In this document: positions 41,946 to 59,218 of the stretch, one piece after another | Layout: every line of letters starts with the position of its first letter | Numbering within the stretch: the stretch's first letter is position 1 | NCBI GenBank assembly: GCA_033439265.1 | Contig: JAVTVX010000035.1 | Location: 20,920,001 to 20,984,000, forward strand | Length of the DNA stretch: 64,000 nucleotides | Origin: Dillenia suffruticosa | Taxonomy: Eukaryota; Streptophyta; Magnoliopsida; Dilleniales; Dilleniaceae | Reading direction: 5' to 3' | The notes under the pieces: model-generated | Told to the model about the DNA's origin: nothing | Seen by the model: only the letters and a program-made list of their open reading frames with translations | Databases searched by the model: none | Position numbers and translations under genes: made by a program

Positions 41946-44390
41946 ATTTAAATGGAGAAGTTATCCATCCTCACTGCGGATGTCAAAAATACTAATTCAT
42001 TATATGTAAAAAAATAGTATTAGAAATAGTTAGGAAATAATTGTAATTAGTGCCTAACCAAATTAGGATAAATAAGTCTTAATGAGAACATGCATCGATC
42101 AAGTACTACCCCTTTTTTTTCTTGCTTGACACTGACAGAAAGGAGGGGAGGGGAGACTTCACCATCTTTTAATACGAGATCTGGCCTTAACTGATATGCC
42201 ATTACCAGCTGCAGATCAAGAGATGGTCCAAACCCCATTACTCTTAATCCAGTTAATTTAATTAGACTGCAGTTTTTATCATTTGTCCCACTTGACATAC
42301 CACGCGGCAGAGGGACGTGGTACTTGCAAATTTTATTAACTCCAAAAACCCTACATGCCCTTATGGGTTGGTATTAATGACTCTCAAACCCCACCCTGTT
42401 GCCGGATACTAATAATATGTATATATATAAAATTAATTACTCTCAAGGGATGCTCTCATGGGTTTTCATTTAACTATTAATATCACCTAAAAGAGAATCC
42501 TATCAAATCATCTTGCATCACATTTCCCATTTCAAGCTTTTAGGTTCACGATTAATAAACAAATCGGGAGGCTGCGTCAACAAATTATACATTCCTCTAT
42601 TTTTTTTGTTGGATAAAAAATACGTAAATTTAAAGTTAAGTGATAGAGGTTAATATTTCTTTATATAATTACTAAATAAATTAAAATTATTACTAAAATA
42701 TGAATTTATTTTTTTTTTTAAAAAAACATCGAGTGTACTAATCATTAAAATATATTTATTTGTATAAATTATATAACCCTCTTTACTCACATTTATAAAG
42801 GTGCAATATGGTTTACCGATTAGGTGCATGCACTTACTAAATATACATAACACATCCTCAATATAATCAATCTCTAATAATTTACATTTGAATCTTAATT
42901 ACTAGACAATACATCAATTGCACTAATAATAATAATAATAATAAAGTTCGATAATTAAGTGTCCTATAGATATAACATGATAAGTGTTAGTCATATAGCT
43001 ATTAAGAAATTTTGAGATGAACTTTTATTGTAAGGGAGCTACTCTATTTTTTTTTTAATTTTTTTATATAAGGGAGTTCAAATTTATGAAACCTCTATAA
43101 AAGATGGGGGACGATGCTAGTTGAGTTATAGTTTATTGGCACGAGTGAAGCTGCCCTACTGTGTAGCTACCCTACCGTGTGTAGCTACCCTACCGTGTAG
43201 CTTACTTAATATTGATTTTCATAGCAAATATATAATAAGCCGTGCAAATTGGACCCAATGAATGTGACTCGTATATGGTCCACTAGAAAAGAAAAATGAA
43301 AAAGAAAAAAAAAGGAGTAGTTGTTTAGTTGATGACTTTTCTCAAAGATGATTTCAAAAATCAATTAAATAATTTGATGAATCTAACTACTATGTACCTT
43401 AGACCCATATTATTTTTCATGCATTCGTCACCCAAAATTGCAGCCCCTAAACAAATGGTAAGTGTCTTTGAGTAAGTCTTTCTCCTCCATACGCAAAATC
43501 TTTTCCATATCTATGCACATGAAACTTAATAATTGTCTTTTTTCTTACCATGAAATATCGCAAATAGAATTTATTATACCCACAACATGTGTCTGTCATG
43601 AAGTATCTTAAGTAATAACTTGCCCAATCATGATGTTTCAGGTCAACTAAAACTACAAGTTTTATTTTTGAATAATTATTATTATTTTTTAAAAGTTTAA
43701 TGTAATGAAAGGAGATGTTATTAATTTTTTTTTTCTTAGTGACTATGATAAATAAAATTATCTCATATGTTAATATTTACGAACATGTTAAGGTTATCAC
43801 CAATTCCAATGTAAAAATTCAAAGATCAGTAAATAGAACATTCGTACCTCGAGCCTCCACAAAAGCAAACAATGCCTAACATTCTAGTTCTATCTTACTC
43901 TCAAAATTGTGAAGAAAAATTAAATATTTCAATTATAAATTTTTTTTTTTTAATTGTAGAAATGTATATTATTTAAAGCTAAAACATGGTCCGCCATGCT
44001 CCATGCTCCATGCTCTATGCTCCATGCTAGACTCGTTTACATTTCTTATGTATTAAAAATATTTTTTATAATTTGAAGCTAAAACATATGCTAAACCCGT
44101 TTTTAGTTTAATATCGGATTACTTTACTACCCTCTTAGTATAATGTATAGCAATATATAATAATTCATTATCATGTATTCCAGATCTTGTGTTGTGGCTG
44201 AAAATGCTTATAACATGCTTATTAAAATTTGGATAGGATCTTGAATTTCTAGAGAACATCGATGATTTTTTATTTTTAAATAACACGATTTTTTTTAATA
44301 ACACGATGAATGTTGTACTTATTTGTTGATTGATACTATCATTAACTCTATTAAACATGGTAACTATTATATATATTCAACCATAATTCA
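41946..44390. other. AT-rich intergenic region
   Basis: No gene is recognised. A short tandem repeat of gtgtagctaccctacc lies at about 43158-43202. There are frequent A and T runs, an AAT trinucleotide run near 42925-42942, and a TCCATGC repeat near 43995-44027. Confidence 0.55.
43158..43202. repeat. Tandem repeat of gtagctaccctaccgt
   Basis: Three imperfect consecutive copies of a unit of about 16-18 bases. Confidence 0.75.
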
Positions 44391-44613
44391 AACAAATAAG
44401 CTAATAATATTAACGGACAGTTGATTTAGTGAGATGTGGTGATAGGTGTTTTAATCAAGTTTCCGAATTTGACTCACAATTTGGGTATAAAAAAAACTAC
44501 GTTGGGAGGGTAGCCCCCTTAATGAGTCATTGCAAATCTCGAATCGGATTAGTCAGAATATAATTCTAGATACCGATCGGTATAATATAAAAAAAAACAA
44601 ATAAGCTAATAAT
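44391..44613 (+). mobile_element. tRNA-derived SINE, copy 2, with 18-bp target-site duplication
   Basis: The body 44409-44595 (187 bp) is flanked by the perfect 18-bp repeat aacaaataagctaataat at 44391-44408 and 44596-44613. Inside are an A-box-like ttgatttagtgag, a B-box-like gaatttgactcac, the conserved ctacgttgggagggtagccc, and a 3' A-run after gtataatat. This confirms the borders deduced for copy 1. Confidence 0.9.
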
Positions 44614-44781
44614 AATGTATAAATATAAATATTCTCGTCTTTATAATCAGCTTTCAAAATAAAAAAAAAATATATATATATATATATATATCGTATATAT
44701 ATTTGGAGTGAGTTATCAGCGTTGAGGCTCAAACTTATATTTATCATGTCATATATGGATTATCACACATATATTTAGAAT

Positions 44782-44783
<2 letters not shown>

Positions 44784-44822
<39 letters not shown>
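44784..44822. repeat. TTA trinucleotide microsatellite
   Basis: A run of about 13 uninterrupted ATT/TTA units. Confidence 0.92.
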
Positions 44823-44824
<2 letters not shown>

Positions 44825-45098
44825 ATAGCCATGCATGGCATGCCCATAAATGCATAATTTAAATTTCCAGCATCGGGTGGGTGCATGGCAATTCCTTTCA
44901 CGTGCTCCAGCTACCATTCTCCAACATCCCCAAACTCTCGCGCACGTCAACTTTTTTCTTTATTTATTTGAGTCCAATATAAACGTGCATTTTTTTTAAT
45001 TCTTTTTATTATATATATTTGTACATATATATATTAATAAAAGCTATATTAATAAAAATAATAATTCTACCCTATACATACATTTATATATTATAGAT

Positions 45099-45138
<40 letters not shown>

Positions 45139-46228
45139 TGTGTATATATAAATACTACAAGCTCTCGATTTAATATAGATATAAATATATGTCCAAACTT
45201 TTTTGGTAATTTCATTGATTAATATAAATTAAATTTTTGTGGTTTGTAAACTGAAAAAAGAGAAATTACAATTTGACATACATAAAACACGTACTATGTA
45301 TAGCTCAATTCGCAGGTCTTTGGTTTCACAAAACCAAACGTTTTGGAATCAACTATAATTCTTCTTCATAAGCAGCCGCGAAGCCCACATGGTCGGTCGT
45401 AGGGAATCTTGGAAAAAACAATATCAATTCGTATATTTTTAGTAATACCTAATCTTCTTAAAATATTTTTTATCCTCAAAAGAAAAAATTTATAATATCT
45501 ATCTCTACTACTACGACATACACATTGTATCTCCATTCCCATTAAAGTAAGTTTTTAGTTTCACTCATGTTCACACGAGATTCATGCACAAAGGTTTTTT
45601 GTTTTTCTTTTTTTTTTTTAATTATTTGATCCGATCATTGGATCATTTATTTATACTGAGATGTCTTCGGTGTTTTCTGTGATGAGTTAATGAATCTTTT
45701 ATTGATACATTGCAGAACATGGCTTCCCACGTTGTGGATCTTCTTATTATTTTTTATGACGGCTTTTACATTTTTTCTATATTGAGCAGGTACGATTGCA
45801 TTACCAAAGCTTACACGACTAAGATTGTGGAGTCATTAACTTTGTCCCCCATTTGCTTGCCCGATGTATATCGTATTCAAACTTAAGTTCTTATCATTGT
45901 AAAAAAATAAAATAAAAAGAAAATATATACAAACACCAAAGCTTAATTTGAAATGCAATATCATACCTTTATCGGTATCTCCTCATCGGTGTTTGAAAAT
46001 TTTTGTTCACTACCACATCGAGTTTCTTTTGGACTAAGAACAAGTATAATTCATTGTAAGTATTTGAGGCTGTTACGGAGGGTTTTGGAGATGCGTGTGA
46101 GTGTGGTAGGATTTTTGAAGGTTTATAATTCTTGCCATTGGATCGTCTCAATAGTAGAATCATTTGGTATATATATATTACTGGTAGATGATCTAATGGA
46201 TGATACTAAATCTGAATAGAATCAATGG
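44823..46228. other. AT-rich intergenic region with AT microsatellite
   Basis: Contains an AT dinucleotide run at about 45106-45136. The less AT-rich part 45950-46220 has a short open frame (MQYHTFIGISSSVFENFC) with no recognised family. Confidence 0.5.
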
Positions 46229-46411
46229 AATATAGTTGGGCTAATGAGATGTAGTACTGGTCCCTTAACCAAGTTTTCGACTTCAACTCGCGACTTGAAT
46301 ATGAAAAAAATTACATTGAGAGGGTTACTCCCTTAAATGGGCTACTGTAAGTCCCGAATCGGATTAGTCGAAGTAAGACTCTGGATATCGGTTGGCATAG
46401 TATAAAAAAAA
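46229..46411 (+). mobile_element. tRNA-derived SINE, copy 3
   Basis: Starts near gaatatagttgggctaatgag (A-box-like). It contains cccttaaccaagttttcg, ttcaactcgcgact (B-box position), ttacattgagagggttactc, cgaatcggattagtcg and tggatatcggttggcatag, then an A-run, all in the same order as copies 1 and 2. No clear flanking duplication is seen. Confidence 0.8.
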
Positions 46412-47520
46412 TCCAAATAAATAACATAAAAATCTAAAGGAATTTTTTATTTTTTTTAACAAATGGAGTTTTGAAACCATATTACAGTTTGGAAATAATA
46501 TAATAATATGAAGATCTAATAATCTATTGTTCCGATCAACTATTATAATAGATTAGATTTATATAAAAAAATTCATTGTTACAAATATGAAAATAAAATA
46601 TTAATAAAAAATTAACACTACATGTGCGAATACCTATATTAATATACACTCTTTACTTTGAGTACCTCACAATCTATATAAAGTTGATGAAACGTTATGC
46701 ATATTATTCCTCAATTTCAAACAAAGCGAACAAAGACCATCCTCTGAAGTTTGAGGATGAAGCATGGAATGTTGATTTCTCGCATAAACCGGCAATAATG
46801 TTTAACAAGTGACCTCTTGCAAATCTTCCTGTAAAATCTTAGTTCACAAGTGACCAAAAATTTAGTACACACGAGATCATAGTTTTGGTGCCAGAGGAAG
46901 ACTAATACCATATTTGGCTTCTCCGATCCGTTAAGAAAGAGATTCGTCGATCAACAAATATCAAAATTTATTAATATAATTTCTATTTCATCAAAAAAGA
47001 ATTGACTTTTGAAAATTTCTAGGGTTTATAAAAAATGGTTTGTTTTCATTAAAAAATATTACTAATGACATAAGATAAAATGTAATATAGTTTAGGAGAA
47101 GTGAGAGAGAAGAGATTCAACTTGGCATATGGTCCCTCAAATGATATGAAATTGTTTATTTTGCCAGCCTTGGAGATTTATTTATTTATTTATTTGGTTA
47201 AATAAGAACAATCAATCAAGTGGGTAATTAGTACACTGTCGAAATTCTAATCAGCAATAGAATTCTATATACTGAAATAACAATACTAAGTATATGTGAG
47301 AAAAAAACAATATTTTGCCATTGAAGAATTAAAAAATAAATAAATAGCAATTCATGCGGATCTCCGATGACCTTAAATTAATGAAATCCAATTGGTGCAT
47401 TTTTTTTTTCCTTAAAAACTGAGGCTGCCAGGGTTCAAGGAAGGTTCAATTTCCCACTTGCCAACTAATATTCTTAACTAATCTGAATTTTCATTTTTCA
47501 TTATCTTTGGTTCCTTGTGC
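46412..47520. other. AT-rich upstream region of CCoAOMT-like gene A
   Basis: No gene is recognised. Short open frames in this stretch show no family features. Confidence 0.55.
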
Positions 47521-47530
47521 TATATATAAA
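47521..47530 (+). promoter_or_regulatory. Probable TATA box of CCoAOMT-like gene A
   Basis: TATATATAAA, 108 bases before the ATG at 47638. The position suits a leader of about 80 bases. Confidence 0.6.
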
Positions 47531-47637
47531 AACACTTCTACGAGTGTGGTTGAATACATATATTTTTGTTCTTTTAGGACTTCAAGAGTTTCTCTTTCTT
47601 CTCGTGTGTTTTGTGTAGAAGTTCTCTTGAGAGCCAT

Positions 47638-49292
<1,655 letters not shown>

Positions 49293-50534
49293 TGTCTTTA
49301 ATGTCCAATGTTTCCCAATAATTTGAACGATTTGCTAAAATAAGTAGCAATAATGCTTGATGATATTGGAGTTTTAGATCAAGCAATAATTTGTTGAATT
49401 TATGAATTGATTTTACTTTGCTCTTAATATAATGTAATAAGATTTGTAATATCCCTCTTGAAATAAAAACATGTTAATCAGTAGTTCTTATTGACCAAAA
49501 TGCAAAATAATAATAATAAAATAAAAATAAAAAACAATTAATTATAAAGATTTATTATTTTGGGTCAACTATGATTTTTATTTTTGCATTCTTAGGCAAG
49601 ATTCACGCGGTCGAATTAAAAAATAAAAAGGTCAGCTTCCAATGATCAACAACAAGAAATAAAGTTTCTTTTTTCCTGAAAAAATTGCATAAATTTATAT
49701 TTCAATGATCTAGTACCTATTGAGAATGATCTAGTATAAAAACATTTCATGGTGATATCAGATCGATCCCAAAAACTTGATTAACTGTACCTGCTCAATG
49801 ACATAAATAATTAAAATTTCGTCATGGAACAAATATTCAATATTATCAAAAGCCACAACTGTTCCACAAAAACCTACTGGTCAAGCATCGCCCTCGCTAC
49901 CACTGTACATATTTAAGATCACTTATGCTTGTCTAAATTTGACGGGTAGGCATTGTATCATGAAAGGAATGAGAAATGCAGTAAGATGTTGTAAATGAAA
50001 TAAAGAAGATTTTCCATAGAAAAAGAAATGAATAAAATAACTCACTGAAATATATATATATTTCGCAGGATCAATGGCACAACTATTCAGTCATCACGGC
50101 GGCCTACAACCCTGCATGAATGCAAGCTTCATTTAGTTGGATCAACCTGCAGAATGTCGAAAGCAGAAGTGGACCGGGCCTCAACTACTGGTCCGACAGG
50201 ATATAATTTGATGATGTTAGAATTTGATTTTTATTTTATAAAAAATAATTAAAAAAATTCTTGTAATTTGAATTTTACATGCATCCTTGATTGTATCATA
50301 ATTTCATATGTTACTATGTTTGATAGATGGATATATGTCATGGTAATTGTACACATCTTTTGGCCCCAGAGATTATTTGGTGAGCCGTCATTACTTTTTT
50401 CAAGAGAAATTGCCCCATGAAACAGCACGACCGACACCCAAAGCCTACATCCCAACTGAAGTCGGAGTCCACAAAACCGGTGTTAATAAAATTATATCGT
50501 AAGTCACGGTCAAACATATTGCGAGTGCATAAAA

Positions 50535-50569
<35 letters not shown>

Positions 50570-52420
50570 GCTTTTTGACCTTGTTTTGCCCTTCCAAGGC
50601 AAGAATAATGTATGCCAAATGCAAGAATCAAACTGATTCGAGGTCATGTCTGTTGCTGTTTTGGGGCATAATGATTTCACATACCTTCATTATTTTCTGT
50701 GCATAAATTCAACATTGCGGATGTCAATTGAGCTGATTGATACTAGAAAAGGGCGTTGCTCTAATTTTTTTTCCCCTTAAGGTACTTCTTGAAGTTTTCT
50801 TTAAATTTACGTCAATGTCTTTCTAGATTTTGTAGATGAGACTCCTAATTTAATTATTTTTTCATTGTTAAAGAAATTTGAGTATAAGTTGAAGGTGTTT
50901 GATTGAAAAATGTAGATAAGGCTAAGTGTATGTGTTTCCCAGTGGAGCTCCATGGTAAAATTAAATGCTTTGGGATGCCAAGAAAAAGGTCTATGGTTTT
51001 CAAACAAACTTTTTCAAATATGGAGACAAGATATATAAATACTCGCAGTACAAAGTGACTAATGCATTATCATCTACTAGATGTCATATCTGTTGTCTCA
51101 TATAGAAGAAAGAATACATGGGTCCCTAAGCACTTAGCAAGAAGGGGAGTTATTTGCTAAAGGAAACCCAGAAAGAAATAGTTTTTGTTTCCTTAAGAAT
51201 TGCACTTTGTCCCTAAACACTTTGTTTCCTTAAGAAACATGTACAACAAATTGGAAAGAACAACATTGATAGAAAACACCAATTCCGCCAATCAGTTGTA
51301 GCTTTGTGCGTCAGATAAAAACCATAATGGAATATCTAACGGAATATCTTATGGGTACTTGCCTTAATCTCCTTCAATCTTTCTGGTCACATGTACAATC
51401 CTCTTGGTTCGGGACATTTGGCTACTGCAAGTCATCCTCATAACGTCAATGGCTTCATCCCTGGATGGATGCTTTCAGTTTTGAAGAAGTCTCAATTGTC
51501 CTCGTTCAGCAAACATAAATTCCTTTTTAAAAGAATGTCATCCTCTGTGAAACTGATGAATTTATTTTTCTGTACTTCACTTTTATAGTTCATTTTATAG
51601 AGTTATTTTATATATACATTATACCATGTAAGTTGATCTTTTTTGTTATATTGAGATTTAAACCTACGATTATCGGGTTAGGAAAAGAGAATTATGACCA
51701 CTAAATTATCCATTTTAGGACGGCCATTGATAATCTAAGTTGCAATTCGTCAATAAATTATTTTTAAATGAAGTAAATGTCATCTATCTTATGTATGAGT
51801 CGACAAAATTGTGATTTAAATATCTTTAAATCGATATAAAACCGTCCTTAGTGGGCAAGATTCCCATTTTGCTCCCGCTTTTTCATTCCTCTTCCTATCT
51901 CTCTCCCAATTGTCTTCCAAGCCTATTGTTCATATTCCCCTTCCCAATTCTATGATTTGGGTTACAAATCTCGTTATAGTTAAAAAAAATTCCTCTTCCT
52001 ATCTCTCTCCTACGTTGAAATCTCCATGGATTCTAACTAGTAATAAATTTTATTAAATTTGTAATTCCAATTTTATTTATTAAAATAGTTTAAATAAATT
52101 TTGAAATAGTAAATTTTAAAATTTTTTATGTCAAGTAAATTGTGATAGAGCTTTGAATATTAAATTGGTGCATTCTCTTTATTTATTGATAATATTTATC
52201 GCCCAAAAGTTGGCTGTGTTTTTTGTTGGCGGGGGGTGTGATCTTTATTCTTCCCCCCCCCCCAACTACTAATATTGTGCCGCACACATAAACAAAAGGG
52301 GAAAAATAAACCATGGGAGAGGTGCGAATTTTAGAAGATTAAAATTCAGTATTGTTATAAAGAGGAAAAAATACACATTTAAATTAAGGGAGAAAAAATG
52401 GGGATTGTAGGTTTTAATTT
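49293..52420. other. Intergenic between CCoAOMT-like genes A and B
   Basis: No gene is recognised. Contains a CT microsatellite at about 50537-50567, a short tRNA-like fragment with an A-run at about 51920-51990, and from about 51988 the start of the segment duplicated upstream of gene C. Confidence 0.55.
51920..51990 (+). mobile_element. Short B-box-containing SINE-like fragment, second family
   Basis: Has ccaattctatgatttgggtt, then acaaatctcgttatag and an A-run, matching the fragments at 32190-32260 and 32935-33015. Confidence 0.4.
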
Positions 52421-52452
52421 ATAGAAAACACTCGAATTTAAGAATTTTAAAA

Positions 52453-52660
52453 GGGAAAGGGGAGTAGCACATGGTCCGAGAAGCTTTGTGTTGCAATGAT
52501 TCAATGTTCGAATTTGAGATTTCTGAGCGGGAAAGGGGAGTAGCACATGGTCGGGGAAGCTTTGTATCGCAATAATTCAACTGAAGAAAACAAAAGGCCA
52601 GAGAGCCCCACCATTTGTATTGCAACAATTCAACAGAAGAAAACAACAAGCTAGAGAGCC
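52453..52660. repeat. Short tandem repeats just upstream of gene B
   Basis: The block gggaaaggggagtagcacat plus ggtc-gaagctttgt occurs at 52453 and again at 52529 (76-bp period). A third partial copy (ttgtattgcaacaattcaac, then agaagaaaacaa) follows. Gene C's upstream region has only one gaagctttgtattgcaat copy. Confidence 0.75.
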
Positions 52661-52767
52661 ACACCACAAGAATTTAAGTTGCAGCACAACAGGCCATCTC
52701 CACTTAACGCTCTCTTTTCAGAATCGTTGTTTAGATCTTTTCTATTTTCTTTTGAAAGGGAAGAGGA

Positions 52768-53904
<1,137 letters not shown>

Positions 53905-54984
53905 TGCTCCGCATGCCTCCTCTGTTTTACTCTGTCATGTATGGGGTTGTTATCTTTCCCATACAAGATTAGACGATCAAGCTTGTTGTGATTGGAATTT
54001 GGAAGTATTCAGAAAGGGCAGAGTTATTTGAATTACCAAGTGTTGGTTGATGTATGAAATTATTCATGCTATCAATTGTGTGCTTCTTTCAGACAGTGGA
54101 ATAGAGCGAGCCAGATCGAGTCCTTTGGCCAAAAATATCTTGTTAAGTGTTAAAACTTTAATTCTAATCACGAAAAAATATATAAGGAAATTATTATCTA
54201 AATGCTGAAAAGCTATAAACAAAATTAAAAAAATAGAAAAAAAAAATCCTAATTGCTAAAATCCTAGAAGTAAAGAGGGGTTGGTTAGATAGGGTGGTTT
54301 TATGTTAGAGACATACATCAGTGTTTAAAAATCCAAAGCACTCCGTAAAGTGCATACCATCCTTGCCTTCTTCTTTTTGTCCTGACTTTTGCCTTTTCTT
54401 TTGTTGGTGATGCAATCTTGAAAATATAGTGAACAATTGTTAAAACCCAACGCGACTGCAACCTGGGGCAATGTATATAGTTTTCGTAAGCTGTTGGCGA
54501 AGAGAATTAACCCCCGACCTCGAATTGATCAAAATATAACGTATTTGGAGTAGCGGATTTTTATCATATTAGATATTTTCCACAAAATATTCGATGGGGT
54601 CCACCTACACAATATGCCCCATTTTCGATGGGGTCCACCTTGTCGGTGGCGTTAGAAGTCATACCATACCTCCTCCTTTTGCAGGAGGCAATTTGTGATT
54701 GCATGAGGTGGGTCCTCCTTTGCGTGTGTAAAGTCATAAATAAGAATTATTCCCTATGAATAAAGGGTCACTAATAAAAAAAATTTGGGCCGAATGGGTA
54801 AAACATTTGGCCCCATGTTTTATATTAATCTAAAATTCACATTCGTTTGGTTTCTGATAGACTCATACATTATTGATAATTAAAAAAAAAAAAAATCAAA
54901 ACTAAGGAGAAGTTCACTTCGCTCCCATTAAACGTGTACGGTCATGAGGTCACACCTCATTGTAATAATAATAATAAAAAAAAA

Positions 54985-55446
54985 ATTCCTCTTCCTATGT
55001 CTCTCCATGGATTCTGACAGGTAATAAATTTTATTAAATTTGTAATTTTAATTTTATTTATTAAAATACTTTAAATAAATTTTGAAATAATAAATTTAAA
55101 AATTTTTTTATGCGAGTAAATTGTGAGAGGGCTTTGAATATTAAATTGGTACATTCTCTATTTCTATTGATAATAGTAAACGCCCAAAAGCTGGCGGTGT
55201 TTTTTTTTTTGGTGGCGGGGGGGGGGGGTGGGGGGAGTGTGATCTTTATTCTTTTTTACCCCTTTGACTACTAATATTGTGCCGCGCAAATAAACAAAAG
55301 GGGAAAAATAAACCAAGAGAGAGGTGCGAAATTTAGAAGATTAAAATTCTGTATTGCTATAAAGAGGAAAAAATAGACATTTAAATTTGGAGAAATAAAT
55401 TTGGGATTTTAGGTTTTAATTTATAGAAAACAATCGAATTTAAAAT
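54985..55446. repeat. Segmental duplication, copy 2, first piece
   Basis: Matches 51988-52440 with small differences (for example ttcctcttcctatgtctctc, taataaattttattaaattt, gtgccgcgcaaataaacaaa and ttaatttatagaaaacaatcg). Confidence 0.82.
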
Positions 55447-55475
55447 GAAAATGGGACAGTCGCTCATTGGCTTAA

Positions 55476-55514
<39 letters not shown>

Positions 55515-56100
55515 AAGTTAGTACTTCAAATTAAATTGTCACATTGACAAATTTAATAATAACAAGTGTATTTTATAGATATTGGTAGTCATTAAAATCT
55601 TTTTCTTTAAAAAAGGACTATGAGAGTGATCGGCAGGTAATGTAACGCGACTCCGCAGTACACTTTTTAATGCAGCCAAATCAATGAAGTTGAGATGAGG
55701 TGGGATTGAATAGTTTCTCATATCAACCTTATTTCGATTCAATGAGGCTCATTTAGGGTATGAAGAATGGTGGATGCCATGATTGGTTCATCAAAAATTC
55801 CAACTTCACTCTCACTCTCTCCTCCTAAATAATCTCTTAATTGGTATTATCGATTTTATTTTTCATCTATTTATGGGCACCATGCATGCCATAAAATTTC
55901 TCTCATCTCCACCTACATAACTGAGGAGAGTTTTATCGGGTGATCTTTTCTTGCTATAAATAATTTCGTAACCAAAAAATTATAACTCAATTGATAATAT
56001 TTTTTTCTTTTTATACCAAAAAAAAAATAATACTCGTAACTCCTACACATTACTTGTACCTTCTTTATCTCAATCTCAAACCATATCAGTACTCTCTCTC

Positions 56101-56135
<35 letters not shown>

Positions 56136-56882
56136 TTTTGAGCTTGCTTTTCTACCTGCTTGCATAGGTGACTATGACAACATGATCACTTAAATTTCCC
56201 GTCATGGTCCTGTGACTTGAAAATTAGGGCACTATTGCACTTTTTCTTCTAGGCTTTTGAAATAGACATGATCACTTCTAGGTTTGTTTGGATTTTTTTT
56301 TTTTTTTAAGTTTTCTCACATTTTTCTTCTCCATGTTTCCACATTTGTTAGAGCGTAAGTTTGAGAACAAATGGAGAAAACAGTGAAAAATATGTGCCCC
56401 GTGAAAATTTGACTCCATAGTGATGACTTGTATCGGGTAAAATGATCAGAATTTTCCCTTCTTCAATTTTTTTTTTTTTTTTTTTTTTACCTTCTGTTTT
56501 CTGCTTAATTGTTCTTTGATCTTTTGTTTATTAAACTCAACCATTGTAAAAAAAATAAACCCAAAAATACAGAAAAAATTAAAAAAACTTAACACCCACA
56601 ATCTAACTAAAAATATGGTTTGTCACCATTTCCCTCCAAGTATATAAGAAACTCAAATTATTTATTTTGACAATAAATTCATTTAAGCAGTAATAGCTTG
56701 TTTGATAGCCTAACCAAACCCCGAACCTCCTTTGTCTGCCTCCTACAAATCTTTATTAAAAAAAAAAAGAAAAATCTCTATCCTCTGGAAAAACTATAAA
56801 TAAATAAATAAATTAAGAAGCCTTTAAAATGTTTCCCACAGTCCCAATTCTACTCCAGGCATCCAAAGAAAATGGTAAGGTG

Positions 56883-56928
<46 letters not shown>

Positions 56929-57136
56929 TTGTTTTACATGCATGAAGATTTTCTCTAATAGGTCCAATCTATCACGCAAAAGATAGTGACATGCAAATAA
57001 GGGTCCAATTCGATCAAGTCATTTCATAAAGTTTGACGAGAGATTTAGGCCCGAACCCTTTTTTGGAGCCAGGCATATATGAAGTGCACCAAACCTAGGC
57101 TAATTTGCCAAATTCAATGCCCGATCCTACGATAAG

Positions 57137-57319
57137 ATGCTCAATATGTCACCTAGTGCTGCTCAATCACTTCACTTTAAAGTCTTGAAACTTTTGAATT
57201 CTGACAAAGCCATCTGCGGTGGACGATATTTATGGACTATGAAAATATACGAAAAATTCAACAAGCCGGAATTTATGCCTGTGCCTTCACACGAGAAGGA
57301 TGAGCATGAGGCTGGTTAG
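57137..57319 (+). other. Coding-like fragment of unknown origin in the insert between genes B and C
   Basis: A 60-codon frame reads SLHFKVLKLLNSDKAICGG, then RYLWTMKIYEKFNKPEF and PVPSHEKDEHEAG, and is followed by a stop. Its balanced composition contrasts with AT-rich surroundings, and AT microsatellites flank it on both sides. I do not recognise the family. It could be an exon captured or left by an inserted element. Confidence 0.35.
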
Positions 57320-57325
57320 TTGTCG

Positions 57326-57362
<37 letters not shown>

Positions 57363-57414
57363 GAATTTTCAATACTTTTGCTCTAAAATAGTCAAAGGAG
57401 CTGGATAGATTCCA

Positions 57415-59154
<1,740 letters not shown>

Positions 59155-59157
<3 letters not shown>

Positions 59158-59218
59158 GTGTGTGTGTATGTATGTATGTATGTATGTATGTATGTATGTA
59201 TGTATGTATGTATGTATA
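59155..59218. repeat. GTAT tetranucleotide microsatellite
   Basis: About 13 units of GTAT after a short GT run, located exactly where duplication copy 2 stops matching copy 1. Confidence 0.92.

Larger units (their letters stand above)
53905..57414. other. Interval between genes B and C: 3' flank, split duplication, about 2-kb insert
   Basis: 53905-54326 is the duplicated 3' flank of gene B. 54985-55446 is the first piece of duplication copy 2. About 55447-57414 has no counterpart in copy 1 and looks inserted; it holds AT repeats (about 55481-55510, 56886-56926, 57331-57356), a CT repeat (about 56094-56132), a poly-T run (about 56467-56489) and a coding-like frame at 57137-57319. No transposon ends are recognised. 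Confidence 0.6.
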
